Origin: Mycobacterium marseillense
GTDB taxonomy: Bacteria; Actinomycetota; Actinomycetes; Mycobacteriales; Mycobacteriaceae
Assembly (NCBI RefSeq): GCF_010731675.1
Contig: NZ_AP022584.1
Location: 1,984,001-2,048,000, forward strand
Reading direction: 5' to 3'
DNA length: 64,000 nucleotides
Shown: positions 15,950-26,898 of the stretch, in pieces
Layout: every line of letters begins with the position of its first letter
How positions within the stretch are numbered: the first letter of the stretch is position 1
Made by a program: the position numbers and the translations under genes
The notes under the pieces: model-generated
What the model was told of the DNA's origin: nothing
The model's database searches: none
Seen by the model: the letters and a program-made list of their open reading frames with translations, nothing else

Positions 15950-16720
15950 ATGTCCGAGCCCATCCGCATCGCCTATCCGATCCGGCTCGACGAGCTGATC
16001 GGCGCGATCAAGAGCACCCACCCCGACGTCCTCGATCAGCTGACCGACGCCGTGCTGGCCGCCGAACACCTGGGCGAGATCGCCGACCACCTGATCGGCC
16101 ACTTCGTGGACCAGGCCCGCCGCTCCGGCGCGTCTTGGACCGACATCGGCAAGAGCATGGGCGTCACCAAGCAAGCCGCCCAGAAGCGATTCGTCCCGCG
16201 CGCCGAGGCCGCCACCCTGGATCCCGAACAGGGCTTCGCGCGGTTCACCCCGCGGGCGCGCGGCGCGGTCGTGGCGGCCCAGAACGCCGCGCACGAGGCC
16301 GGCAACGGCGAGATCACCCCCGACCATCTGCTGATCGGGGTGCTCGCCGATGCGGCCGCCCTGGCGACGGTGTTGCTGCGCCTCCAACAGGTCGACACCG
16401 AGGCGCTGCGCGACGCCGCGGCCGCGTCGATCGCCGCGCTGCGCGTGGAAGACGAACCGCCTGAACTCATTCCGTTCAGTGGCCCGGCGCGCAAGGCGCT
16501 CGAATTGACCGTGCGCGAGGCACTTCGGCTCGGCCACAACTACGTCGGCACCGAGCACCAGCTGCTGGCATTGCTCGAGCTGGAGGCCGGCTCCTCCGCC
16601 CCGGGACCGCTGCACCGTTGCGGCGTCGACAAGGACCGGGTGGAGGCGGATCTGATCGCGGCGCTGGAATCGCTCGGCAGCGGGAAAAACGTTGCCCCGG
16701 ACGCCGAGGGTGACGGTTGA
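15950..16720 (+). CDS. clpC2: ClpC2-like protein: HTH segment plus Clp N-terminal repeat domain, no ATPase
   Basis: A 256-residue protein matching Rv2667 in position and type. Residues about 45-80 contain GASWTDIGKSMGVTKQAAQKRF, a helix-turn-helix-like segment. Residues about 95-245 are two Clp-N repeats (FTPRARGAVVAAQNAAHEAG and FSGPARKALELTVREALRLG, each followed by a TPDHLL or GTEHQLL motif), like the ClpC1 N-terminal domain. There is no Walker motif, so it is not an unfoldase. From general knowledge, ClpC2 binds antibiotics that target the ClpC1 N-domain and may regulate its own gene. The twin palindromes directly upstream fit autorepression relieved by ligand binding. Confidence 0.85.
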   Translation: MSEPIRIAYPIRLDELIGAIKSTHPDVLDQLTDAVLAAEHLGEIADHLIGHFVDQARRSGASWTDIGKSMGVTKQAAQKRFVPRAEAATLDPEQGFARFTPRARGAVVAAQNAAHEAGNGEITPDHLLIGVLADAAALATVLLRLQQVDTEALRDAAAASIAALRVEDEPPELIPFSGPARKALELTVREALRLGHNYVGTEHQLLALLELEAGSSAPGPLHRCGVDKDRVEADLIAALESLGSGKNVAPDAEGDG

Positions 16721-16803
16721 GCGGTGCGGCCGACCCCTCCCTTGGCACTACCGCGTGTGCGATCATGCGAGGGTCCCCCGCAACGGTGCCAAGGAGGCAA
16801 GCA

Positions 16804-17331
16804 ATGGCGAAGATGCGCCGCTGGCTCGTATCGGTGTCCGCCGTGTTGGTTGCCGCCGCGAGCATCACCGCCATCGTGCCGGTCCCCCGCGCGTGGGCCG
16901 GTGACGCGCCGATCGGCCACATCGGCGACACGCTGCGCGTGGACACCGGCAAGTTCATCGCGGACGTGACCGTGAGCGGCGTGGCGCCCTGCGATCCTCC
17001 GCCGGGATTCGGCTACACGCGCGAAGGCACCTACAAAGGCTTCCCCGGCAGCAGCGTCGAGCGCGCCGATGTGACCATTCGCGCGATCCGGGTGCCCAAT
17101 CCCTACATCATCTCGACCGTTTTCAGTTTCAACGGGGTGACCCCGAACGCCGACGCGTACAAGCCGCGGGCCTCCGATGCGCCCGACGCGCTGGACAACG
17201 TGCTCGTCAACGCGCCGAACGGGGCGATCGTGCGCGGCGGCGTGTACTGGGATGCCTACCGCGATCCCGTCTCCACCGTCGTGCTGCTGGACAAGAAGAC
17301 GGGCTATCACCTCGCCCAGTGGAATCTTTGA
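16804..17331 (+). CDS. Secreted MPT63/DUF1942-like immunoglobulin-fold protein (Rv2668-type)
   Basis: A 175-residue exported protein: signal peptide about residues 1-31 (cleavage near RAWA-GDA), then a strand-rich mature domain (GHIGDTLRVDTGKF, VTVSGVAPCDPP, VTIRAIRVPNPY, TVVLLDKKTGYHLAQW). The layout resembles the MPT63-type immunoglobulin-like secreted proteins. ATG 16804 follows AAGGAGG. Position matches Rv2668, between clpC2 and an acetyltransferase. Its stop lies inside the next gene, so they are co-transcribed. Only two prominent strand-end Pro-Pro turns and one Cys are seen. Function unknown; family assignment moderate. Confidence 0.7.
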   Translation: MAKMRRWLVSVSAVLVAAASITAIVPVPRAWAGDAPIGHIGDTLRVDTGKFIADVTVSGVAPCDPPPGFGYTREGTYKGFPGSSVERADVTIRAIRVPNPYIISTVFSFNGVTPNADAYKPRASDAPDALDNVLVNAPNGAIVRGGVYWDAYRDPVSTVVLLDKKTGYHLAQWNL

Positions 17332-17828
17332 TCGAAACCGTCCACGTCGCCGCGGCGGATGCCGCTGACGCCGCGGCGCTGGCCGTCCTTGCGGCACAGA
17401 CCTTTCCGCTGGCGTGCCCACCCACGGCGGCCCCCGAGAACATCGCGGCCTTCGTAGAGGCCAACCTGTCGCCCGAGCACTTCGCCCAGTACCTCGCCGA
17501 TCCGCACCGCGTGATCCTCACCGCCGCGCGCGGCGGCCGAATCATCGGCTACGCCATGCTGGTTCGCGACTCCGGCGCAGCCGAGCTGTCCAAGATCTAC
17601 GTGCTGCCGGAATATCACGGCGGCGGGGTGTCGGTGGCGTTGATGGAGGCCGCGCTGGCCACCGCCGACGGCTGGGGCGTGCGGCGCGTGTGGCTGGGGG
17701 TCAACCAGGCAAACGAACGCGCGCAACGCTTTTACGCCAAGAGCGGCTTCAGGATCAGCGGCACCAGGACGTTTCAGCTCGGCGCCGACCTCGAGCACGA
17801 CTACGTCATGGTTCGCGAGCTGGGCTAG
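17319..17828 (+). CDS. GNAT-family N-acetyltransferase (Rv2669-type)
   Basis: A 169-residue GCN5-related acetyltransferase. The acetyl-CoA binding region is AELSKIYVLPEYHGGGVSVAL (motif A, about residues 86-106, with HGGGV in the pyrophosphate loop), followed by WLGVNQANERAQRFYAKSGF (motif B, typical N-x-x-A-x-x-F-Y-x-x-x-G-F). The substrate amine is not evident. GTG 17319 overlaps the end of the preceding secreted-protein gene by 13 bases. The 3' end overlaps the convergent zapE by 23 bases. Confidence 0.8.
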   Translation: MESLIETVHVAAADAADAAALAVLAAQTFPLACPPTAAPENIAAFVEANLSPEHFAQYLADPHRVILTAARGGRIIGYAMLVRDSGAAELSKIYVLPEYHGGGVSVALMEAALATADGWGVRRVWLGVNQANERAQRFYAKSGFRISGTRTFQLGADLEHDYVMVRELG

Positions 17829-18900
17829 CCGCCGTCAACGCCAGCAGCCGGGAAGTGGCCCGCAAGTACTTTTTTCGGTATCCACCGGCCAGCATCTCCT
17901 GGCTGAAGATCGCGTCCAGCTTGGTGCCCGACGCCACCACCGGAATGCCGGCGTCGTAGAGCCGGTCGGTCAGGGACACCAGCCGCAGCGCGACGTTCTG
18001 GTCGTCGATGCCGTGCACGCCGGTCAAAAACACCCCGCTGACCCCCTCGATCAACGTCAGGTACCGCGACGGGTGCATGGTGGCCAGGTGCGCGCACAAC
18101 GCGTCGAAGTCATCGAGCGTCGCGCCGTCGATCTGCGCGGCGCGCGCCGCCACCTCGTCGTCGGACAGCGGCTGCGGCGCCGGCGGTAGGCCGCGGTGCC
18201 GGTAGTCGGGCCCCTCGATCCGCACCGTGGTGAAAATGCTTGCCAGCGTGTTGATTTCGCGCAGGAAATCCTGCGCCGCGAAGCGGCCCTCACCGAGCTG
18301 CTCGGGCAACGTGTTGGAGGTGGCGGCCACCGACACCCCGCGCTCGACCAGCGACGAGAGCAGCCGCGCGATCAGCGTGGTGTTGCCCGGGTCGTCGAGC
18401 TCGAACTCATCGATGCAGACCGCCGTGTAGGTGGCCAGCAGCTCGACGCATTCGGCGAAGCCGAACACTCCAGCGAGCTGGGTGAGCTCCCCGAAGGTCG
18501 CGAACGCCTTGGGGGGCGGGCCATCCGGTGCCCCGCCCGGTGCCCCGCCTGGTCCCTGGCCGGGCAGCTCGTAGTAGGCCGACGCCAGCAGGTGCGTCTT
18601 GCCCACCCCGAACCCGCCGTCGAGGTAGAGCCCGACGCCGGGCAGAATTTCCCTTCGCCCCAACAGTTTTCGCCGGCCCGCGCGGCGCTGCGTGGCCTGC
18701 CGGCAGAACTCTTGGCACGCCAGCACGGCGGCGGCCTGCGTCGGCTCGGCCGGATCAGGCTGGTACGTCGCAAAGCTCACGTCGGCGAACGTCGGGGGCG
18801 GCCTCAATTGGGCGATGAGCCGCTCCGGCGAGACGGTCGGCTGCCGATCCACCAGGCGCGCGACGGCGCCCGAAGCGCCCGCGGAGGTGGACCCGTGCAT
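17806..18900 (-). CDS. zapE: Cell division protein ZapE/AFG1-like ATPase (Rv2670c-type)
   Basis: A 364-residue AFG1/ZapE-type P-loop ATPase. Walker A is DGGFGVGKTHLLAS (about residues 93-106) and Walker B is AVCIDEFELDDPG, followed by the sensor-like VAATSNTLPE. In other bacteria ZapE associates with the divisome and FtsZ; in mitochondria AFG1 helps remove unassembled proteins. The start is taken at ATG 18900 (MHGSTSAG) because a more upstream Met at 18936 would overlap the divergent ribD start. Divergent from ribD with 34 bases between, as in M. tuberculosis. Confidence 0.85.
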   Translation of the reverse strand: MHGSTSAGASGAVARLVDRQPTVSPERLIAQLRPPPTFADVSFATYQPDPAEPTQAAAVLACQEFCRQATQRRAGRRKLLGRREILPGVGLYLDGGFGVGKTHLLASAYYELPGQGPGGAPGGAPDGPPPKAFATFGELTQLAGVFGFAECVELLATYTAVCIDEFELDDPGNTTLIARLLSSLVERGVSVAATSNTLPEQLGEGRFAAQDFLREINTLASIFTTVRIEGPDYRHRGLPPAPQPLSDDEVAARAAQIDGATLDDFDALCAHLATMHPSRYLTLIEGVSGVFLTGVHGIDDQNVALRLVSLTDRLYDAGIPVVASGTKLDAIFSQEMLAGGYRKKYLRATSRLLALTAASPAREP

Positions 18901-18934
18901 GCAGGAACTGTAACGGCGTGCTGCAATCAGACAC

Positions 18935-19690
18935 ATGCCCGAGCCGCCGCTGTCACTGCTCGGCTCGGTGCGCGAACTCGACGACGGCGAACTCCCCCGG
19001 ATGTACGGCTATCCCGAGCACGACGCGACCTGGGTGCGGGCCAACTTCATCACCAGCGTCGACGGCGGAGCCACCTCGGGCGGCAGCAGCGGGGCCATGG
19101 GCGGGCCGGGCGACCGGTTCGTCTTCAACCTGCTGCGTGAGCTCGCCGACGTCATCGTGGTGGGCGCGGGCACCGTGCGGATCGAGGGCTACTCCGGCGC
19201 GCAGCTGAGCGTCGCCCAGCGTCAGCACCGGCAGGCCCGGGGACAAAGCGAGGTCCCGCCGCTGGCGATCGTGACCAAATCGGGCCACCTCAATCGGGAC
19301 ATGGCCGTGTTCACCCGCACCGAGGTGCCCCCGCTGGTGCTCACCTGCGCGGCGGCGGCCGCCCAGACGCGGCGGCTGCTCAGCGGCGTGTGCGAGGTCA
19401 TCGACTGCTCCGGTGGCGATCCCGAGAAGGTCGATGAGGCCACCCTGCTGGCGATGCTCGGCGCGCGCGGGCTGCGCCGCATCCTCACCGAGGGCGGCCC
19501 GATGCTGCTGGGCTCGCTGATCGAACGCGACATGCTCGACGAGCTGTGCCTGACGATCGCGCCCTACATCGTCGGCGGCCAGGCGCGACGCATCGCGGCC
19601 GGCCCGGGCCAGCTGCTCACCGGGATGCGGTGTGCCCACGTCCTGACCGACGACGCCGGCTACCTTTACACCCGCTACGTCAGGGCCTAG
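18935..19690 (+). CDS. ribD: RibD C-terminal-domain reductase (Rv2671-type)
   Basis: A 251-residue protein of the RibD C-terminal/DHFR-like reductase family. Motifs include WVRANFITSVDGGATSGG at the N-terminus, VIVVGAGTVRIEGY and the ILTEGGPMLLGSLI loop. It lacks the N-terminal deaminase domain of full riboflavin RibD. In M. tuberculosis the orthologue can supply dihydrofolate-reductase-like activity when overexpressed, known from para-aminosalicylate resistance. The normal substrate is presumably a pyrimidine or related NADPH-reducible compound. ATG 18935; 14 bases before the lipoprotein gene. Confidence 0.85.
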   Translation: MPEPPLSLLGSVRELDDGELPRMYGYPEHDATWVRANFITSVDGGATSGGSSGAMGGPGDRFVFNLLRELADVIVVGAGTVRIEGYSGAQLSVAQRQHRQARGQSEVPPLAIVTKSGHLNRDMAVFTRTEVPPLVLTCAAAAAQTRRLLSGVCEVIDCSGGDPEKVDEATLLAMLGARGLRRILTEGGPMLLGSLIERDMLDELCLTIAPYIVGGQARRIAAGPGQLLTGMRCAHVLTDDAGYLYTRYVRA

Positions 19691-19704
19691 CTACTGTGGT
19701 CGGC

Positions 19705-21264
19705 ATGAGTCGGCCGTCCACGTGCGCCACGATCCTCGTTGCGGTGACCGCGCTGCTGGCCGGCTGCGTCCCGGGCCTGGCCGCCAACCCGCGCTTCGCC
19801 ACCAATTCCGGTGCCCGCCCGCAGGGAGCGGCCACCTCGAAGCCGCCGCCCAGCGGCCCGCCCCCGATCGCCGCGCCCAAAAACGACCTCGCGTGGCACG
19901 ACTGCACCTCGCGGGTGTTCGCCGACGCGGCGGTACCCGCCGCCGCCGGAGTGCAGCTGGACTGCGCGACCTACGACTCCGACCTGGACCCGGTCAACGG
20001 CGGGGGCGGCAGCCTGAGCATCGGCGTGGTGCGCGCGCGGTCGACCAAGACGCCCCACGATGCCGGCCCGCTGGTCTTCACCACCGGCTCGGATCTGCCG
20101 TCGTCGGCGCAATTGCCGGTCTGGCTGTCCCGGGCCGGCGCCGACGTGCTCGCCGCCCACCCGATCGTCGCCGTCGACCGCCGCGGCATCGGCATGTCGA
20201 GTCCCATCGACTGCCGGGACAAGTTCGACCGCCAGGAGATGCGCGACCAGTCGCAGTTCCAGACCGGCGACGATCCGGTGGCCAACCTGTCCGAGGTCGC
20301 CAACACCGCGACCACCAACTGCACCGACGCCATCGCACCCGGCGCCTCCGCCTACGACGACGCGCACGCGGCCTCCGACATCGAGCGGTTGCGCAGCACG
20401 TGGGACGTGCCCGCCCTGGCGCTGGTCGGCATCGGCAACGGCGCCCAGGTGGCGCTGGCCTACGCCGGATCTCGGCCGGACAAGGTCGCCCGCCTCGTCC
20501 TCGACTCACCGGTCGCGTTGGGCACCAACGCCGAAGCCGCCGCCGAGCAACAGGTCAAGGGGCAGCAGGCCGCGCTCGACGCCTTCGCCGCCCAGTGCAT
20601 CGCCGTGAACTGCGCGCTGGGACCGGACCCCAAGGGCGCGGTCAGCGCCATGCTGGCCGACGCCCGCGCCGGCAAGGGTCCCGGCGGCGCGTCGGTGGCG
20701 CAGGTCGCCAACGCCATCACCGTCGCGCTGGGCTTTCCCTCCGGCGGGCGCGTCAACGCCACCACCGACCTGGCCAACGCCCTGGCCGCCGCCCGATCCG
20801 GTGACACCAACGGGCTCAACAGCCTGATCAACCACGCCAACACGCTGCAGGATTCCGACGGCCAGTTCGTCAACGTCTGCAGTGACGCCGTCAACCGCCC
20901 GACCCCGGACCGGGTGCGTGAGCTGTTCGTCGCCTGGGGCAAGCTCTATCCCCAATTCGGCACCGTCGCCGCGCTCAACATGGTCAAGTGCGTGCACTGG
21001 CCCACCGGCTCCCCGCCGCCCTCACCGAAGACCCTCAAGGTCGACGTGCTGCTGCTCGGCGTGCAGAACGACCCGATCGTGGGAACCGACGGGGTCGCGG
21101 CGACCGCGGCCAGCATCATCAACGCCAACGCGGCCAGCAAGCGGGTGATGTGGCAGGGCATCGGGCACGGCGCCAGCATCTATTCGGGCTGCACGGTTCC
21201 GCCGCTGGTCGGCTACCTCAGCAGCGGCAAATTGCCCAACACCGACACCTACTGCCCGGCCTGA
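19705..21264 (+). CDS. Lipoprotein alpha/beta-hydrolase-like protein, nucleophile Ser missing (Rv2672-type)
   Basis: A 519-residue exported protein. The N-terminus has a lipoprotein signal with lipobox LLAGC (Cys near residue 20), followed by a Pro-rich linker (KPPPSGPPP). The rest resembles the TAP/SCO-type tripeptidyl aminopeptidase alpha/beta-hydrolases: VAVDRRGIGMSSP loop, a C-terminal domain with NDPIVG (acid) and GIGHGAS (His). The nucleophile elbow, normally G-x-S-x-G, reads LVGIGNGAQVAL, with Gly instead of Ser. It may therefore be catalytically dead or use another residue. Annotated as a possible secreted protease in M. tuberculosis. Several Cys suggest disulfides. Confidence 0.8.
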   Translation: MSRPSTCATILVAVTALLAGCVPGLAANPRFATNSGARPQGAATSKPPPSGPPPIAAPKNDLAWHDCTSRVFADAAVPAAAGVQLDCATYDSDLDPVNGGGGSLSIGVVRARSTKTPHDAGPLVFTTGSDLPSSAQLPVWLSRAGADVLAAHPIVAVDRRGIGMSSPIDCRDKFDRQEMRDQSQFQTGDDPVANLSEVANTATTNCTDAIAPGASAYDDAHAASDIERLRSTWDVPALALVGIGNGAQVALAYAGSRPDKVARLVLDSPVALGTNAEAAAEQQVKGQQAALDAFAAQCIAVNCALGPDPKGAVSAMLADARAGKGPGGASVAQVANAITVALGFPSGGRVNATTDLANALAAARSGDTNGLNSLINHANTLQDSDGQFVNVCSDAVNRPTPDRVRELFVAWGKLYPQFGTVAALNMVKCVHWPTGSPPPSPKTLKVDVLLLGVQNDPIVGTDGVAATAASIINANAASKRVMWQGIGHGASIYSGCTVPPLVGYLSSGKLPNTDTYCPA

Positions 21265-21292
21265 TACTGCCTTCAGGGGCACCGCTGCCCCG

Positions 21293-22603
21293 GTGTACGG
21301 TGCGCTGGTGACGGCAGCTGAATCGACCCGAACCGGCTCGCGCGAGCGGCTCCTGGCCGCCTTTCGTCCCCGCACCGGCGCGCCGAACGTGGCGAGCATC
21401 TTGCGGTCCGCGCTGTGGCCGATCGCCATCCTTTCGGTGCTGCACCGCAGCATCGTGCTCACTCTCAACGGCAATATCACCGACGACTTCAAGCCGGTGT
21501 ATCGCGCGGTGCTGAATTTCCGGCACGGCTGGGACATCTACAACGAGCACTTCGACTACGTCGACCCGCATTACCTGTATCCGCCTGGCGGCACGCTGCT
21601 GATGGCGCCGTTCGGGTATCTGCCCTTCACCCCGTCACGGTTTTTGTTCATCCTGATCAACACCGTCGCCATCCTGATCGCGTGGTACCTGCTGCTTCGG
21701 ATGTTCAAATTCACGCTGGGTTCGGTGGCCGCGCCCGCCTTGTTGCTGGCCATGTTCTGCACTGAGAGTGTGACCAGCACGCTGGTGTTCACCAACATCA
21801 ACGGCTGCGTCCTGCTGGCCGAGATGTTGTTCCTGCGCTGGCTTTTGGACGGGAGGGTCAGCCGACAATGGTGGGCGGGCCTCGCGATCGGGCTCACGCT
21901 CACGCTCAAACCCGTGCTCGGCCCGCTGCTGTTGCTGCCCTTGCTGAACCGCCAGTGGCGAGCGTTGGTACCCGCGTTCGCGGTGCCCGTCGTCGTCAAC
22001 CTGGCCGCCTGGCCGTTGGTCAGTGATCCGATGGACTTCGTCACCAAAACGGTGCCCTACTTCTTGGGCACCCGCGACTACTTCAACAGCTCGATCGAGG
22101 GCAACGGCGTGTACTTCGGCCTGCCCACCTGGCTGATCGTGTTCCTGCGAATCCTGTTCACGCTGATCGCCATCGGGGCCATGTGGCTGCTGTACCGCCA
22201 CTACCGCACCCGCGATCCGCTGTTCTGGTTCACCAACTCGACAGGGGTGCTGCTGCTGTGGTCATTCCTCGTGTCGTCGTTGGCCCAGGGCTACTACTCG
22301 ATGATGTTGTTCCCGTTCCTGGTGACGGTCGTGGTGCAGAACTCGCTGATCCGCAACTGGCCGGCCTGGCTCGGGATCTATGGCTTCATGGCGCTGGACG
22401 ACTGGCTGATCTACCGGTGGATGAGGTACGGCCGCGCACTGCAGTACCTCAAGATCACCTACGGGTGGTCGCTGCTGTTGATCGTGACGTTCACGGTGCT
22501 GTACTTCCGGTATTTGGACGCCAAAGCCGAGAACCGGCTGGATGACGGCATCGATCCGGCGTGGCTGACGGAAGAGCGGGAGCGCGCTAGCGTGGATGCA
22601 TGA
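21293..22603 (+). CDS. aftC: Arabinofuranosyltransferase AftC
   Basis: A 436-residue polytopic membrane protein with about ten helices, matching AftC (Rv2673), the alpha-(1,3) arabinofuranosyltransferase that introduces branches in arabinogalactan and lipoarabinomannan using decaprenyl-phosphate arabinose. The periplasmic GT-C catalytic Asp pair is in NGNITDDFKPVYRAV (about residues 58-72), followed by FDYVDPHYLYPPGG. GTG 21293 reproduces the N-terminus MYGALVTAAES that I recall for the tuberculosis protein. Its stop overlaps the msrB start by four bases. Confidence 0.92.
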   Translation: MYGALVTAAESTRTGSRERLLAAFRPRTGAPNVASILRSALWPIAILSVLHRSIVLTLNGNITDDFKPVYRAVLNFRHGWDIYNEHFDYVDPHYLYPPGGTLLMAPFGYLPFTPSRFLFILINTVAILIAWYLLLRMFKFTLGSVAAPALLLAMFCTESVTSTLVFTNINGCVLLAEMLFLRWLLDGRVSRQWWAGLAIGLTLTLKPVLGPLLLLPLLNRQWRALVPAFAVPVVVNLAAWPLVSDPMDFVTKTVPYFLGTRDYFNSSIEGNGVYFGLPTWLIVFLRILFTLIAIGAMWLLYRHYRTRDPLFWFTNSTGVLLLWSFLVSSLAQGYYSMMLFPFLVTVVVQNSLIRNWPAWLGIYGFMALDDWLIYRWMRYGRALQYLKITYGWSLLLIVTFTVLYFRYLDAKAENRLDDGIDPAWLTEERERASVDA

Positions 22604-23022
22604 CCTCCCCCGACGTGTCGCAGCCCAAGGTGCAACTCAGCGACGACGAGTGGCGCAAGAAACTCTCCCCGGAAGAGTTCCACGTGCTGCGCCAAGCCGG
22701 CACCGAGCGACCCTTCACCGGTGAATACACCGACACCAAGACCGAAGGCGTGTACCAGTGCCGGGCCTGCGGGGCCGAATTGTTCCGCAGTACAGAGAAA
22801 TTCGAGTCGCACTGCGGCTGGCCGTCGTTCTTCGACCCGGCGAAATCCGAGGCGGTGATCCTGCGGCCCGACCATTCGATGGGGACGACGCGCACCGAGG
22901 TGCTGTGCGCGACCTGCCACAGCCACCTGGGCCATGTGTTCGCCGGTGAGGGCTACCCGACCCCGACGGATCAGCGGTACTGCATCAACTCGGTCTGCCT
23001 GCGCCTGGTGCCGGCCGAATAA
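22600..23022 (+). CDS. msrB: Peptide-methionine (R)-S-oxide reductase MsrB
   Basis: A 140-residue MsrB. Zinc ligands are Cys54/Cys57 (CRAC) and Cys103/Cys106 (CATC). The catalytic Cys128 lies in QRYCINS, and the HCGWPSF motif with Cys72 is a likely resolving or structural site. It reduces methionine-R-sulfoxide in oxidised proteins with thioredoxin. ATG 22600 overlaps the aftC stop by four bases, so it is translationally coupled to aftC, as in M. tuberculosis Rv2674. The repeat-flanked nuclease cassette begins only 27 bases after its stop. Confidence 0.95.
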   Translation: MTSPDVSQPKVQLSDDEWRKKLSPEEFHVLRQAGTERPFTGEYTDTKTEGVYQCRACGAELFRSTEKFESHCGWPSFFDPAKSEAVILRPDHSMGTTRTEVLCATCHSHLGHVFAGEGYPTPTDQRYCINSVCLRLVPAE

Positions 23023-23049
23023 CGTCGCCAGACTCTTCTCGCCAGGTGC

Positions 23050-23111
23050 CGCGACACTTAAACGGTTGCGACGACGCGCCGCACAGCCTCGCAACCCTTT
23101 AAGTTTCGTGG
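23050..23111. repeat. Hairpin-forming direct repeat, upstream copy
   Basis: About 62 bp, sharing roughly three quarters identity with 23983-24044 in the same orientation; both begin CGCGACAC and end TTTAAGTTTCG-GG. Within this copy, CTTAAACGGTTGCGA (23057-23071) and TCGCAACCCTTTAAG (23089-23103) form a 15-bp stem with one mismatch and a 17-nt loop. It lies between msrB and the solitary nuclease gene. Confidence 0.75.
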
Positions 23112-23119
23112 GATCCCAC
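23108..23119. promoter_or_regulatory. 12-bp palindrome upstream of the AbiEi-like gene
   Basis: GTGGGATCCCAC is a perfect 12-bp palindrome, 27 bases before the GTG start of the AbiEi/DUF559-like gene and touching the end of the upstream repeat. AbiEi-type proteins often bind inverted repeats at their own promoters, so it is an operator candidate. Confidence 0.4.
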
Positions 23120-23145
23120 CGCCGCGTCGTTACGTCTTTGAGGTT

Positions 23146-23994
23146 GTGGACGACGTATTCGTGGGCAGCGAGGCAGTGCGGCTCGGGCTGGTGAGCGCCT
23201 ATCAGCTGCGGACGGGCTTCCGCGCGATCTATCCAGACATCTATCTGTCGAACGCCGCGACACTGTCGCTGAGGACGCGTTCGGCTGGGACGTTTCTGTG
23301 GTCGCGGCGGCGCGGCGTGCTCGCCGGACTCGCCGCGGCGGCGCTGCACGGGTCGCGATGGATCGACGATGACGAGCCCATCGAGTTGATCTGGCGCAAC
23401 CCGCATCCGCCGCGCGGTGTGATCACCCGAAATCAGCGCATCGAGCCCGACGAAGTCACCTGGCTCAGCGGTTTGCCGGTGACCACTCTTGCCAGGACCG
23501 CGTTCGACCTTGCCCGGCAAGGTCCAATCGGCGAGGCGGTGGCGCGGATCGACGCGTTGATGCGCGCCACGCCGTTCTCGCTCGAGAATGTGCTGCTGCT
23601 GGCCAAGCGATACCGCGGTGCGCGCGGCCTGCGTCGGCTGAGGTTGGCCCTGCCTCTGGTCGACCCGGGCGCGGCGTCGCCCAAGGAGACGTGGTTGCGC
23701 TTACTGCTGATCAACGCCGGCCTGCCCGTCCCGACCACGCAGATACCGGTGCAGTACAACTGGCGACTGATCGCGTTACTCGACATGGGCTGGGAGGAAT
23801 ACAAGGTGGCCGCCGAGTACGACGGCGATCACCATCGCACGAACCGTAAGCAGTACGCGCGTGATCAGAGTCGGCTACGAGAGCTAGAAGAATTTGGGTG
23901 GACCGTCATCCGGGTGATCGCCGACGACAAGCCGGGCGAGGTTGTGGACCGCGTGCGCCGTGCACTCATCCGCCGCGGATACCGCGACACGTAA
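23146..23994 (+). CDS. Solitary AbiEi-like/DUF559 nuclease-fold protein
   Basis: A 282-residue protein. The N-terminal part (MDDVFVGSEAVRLGLVSAYQ, then IYPDIYLSNAATLSL and RTRSAGTFLWSRRRGVLAGLAAAALHG) resembles AbiEi-type toxin-antitoxin regulators. The C-terminal part (about 205-280) has ALLDMGWEEYKVAAEYDG-DHH and LRELEEFGWTVIRV, the Vsr/DUF559 endonuclease-like core. No partner AbiEii nucleotidyltransferase gene is adjacent. Such solitary genes are frequent in mycobacteria, role unclear. It sits between msrB and a methyltransferase gene, which I recall as adjacent in M. tuberculosis, and is flanked by direct repeats, the downstream one covering its stop codon. Likely an inserted cassette. 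Confidence 0.75.
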   Translation: MDDVFVGSEAVRLGLVSAYQLRTGFRAIYPDIYLSNAATLSLRTRSAGTFLWSRRRGVLAGLAAAALHGSRWIDDDEPIELIWRNPHPPRGVITRNQRIEPDEVTWLSGLPVTTLARTAFDLARQGPIGEAVARIDALMRATPFSLENVLLLAKRYRGARGLRRLRLALPLVDPGAASPKETWLRLLLINAGLPVPTTQIPVQYNWRLIALLDMGWEEYKVAAEYDGDHHRTNRKQYARDQSRLRELEEFGWTVIRVIADDKPGEVVDRVRRALIRRGYRDT

Positions 23995-24044
23995 CCAATT
24001 GCGATGACATGCCGAAAAGCATCGCAGCGGTTTAAGTTTCGCGG
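23983..24044. repeat. Hairpin-forming direct repeat, downstream copy
   Basis: Imperfect copy of 23050-23111, 933 bp downstream in direct orientation. It begins in the last codons of the AbiEi-like gene (CGC GAC ACG TAA; the upstream copy reads CGC GAC ACT TAA), and ends TTTAAGTTTCGCGG. It also has internal symmetry (GCGATG near 24001 and CATCGC near 24020). Confidence 0.75.
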
Positions 24045-24071
24045 TATGGGTGGCGCGCGGGCGGCCGGACG

Positions 24072-26894
<2,823 letters not shown>

Positions 26895-26898
<4 letters not shown>

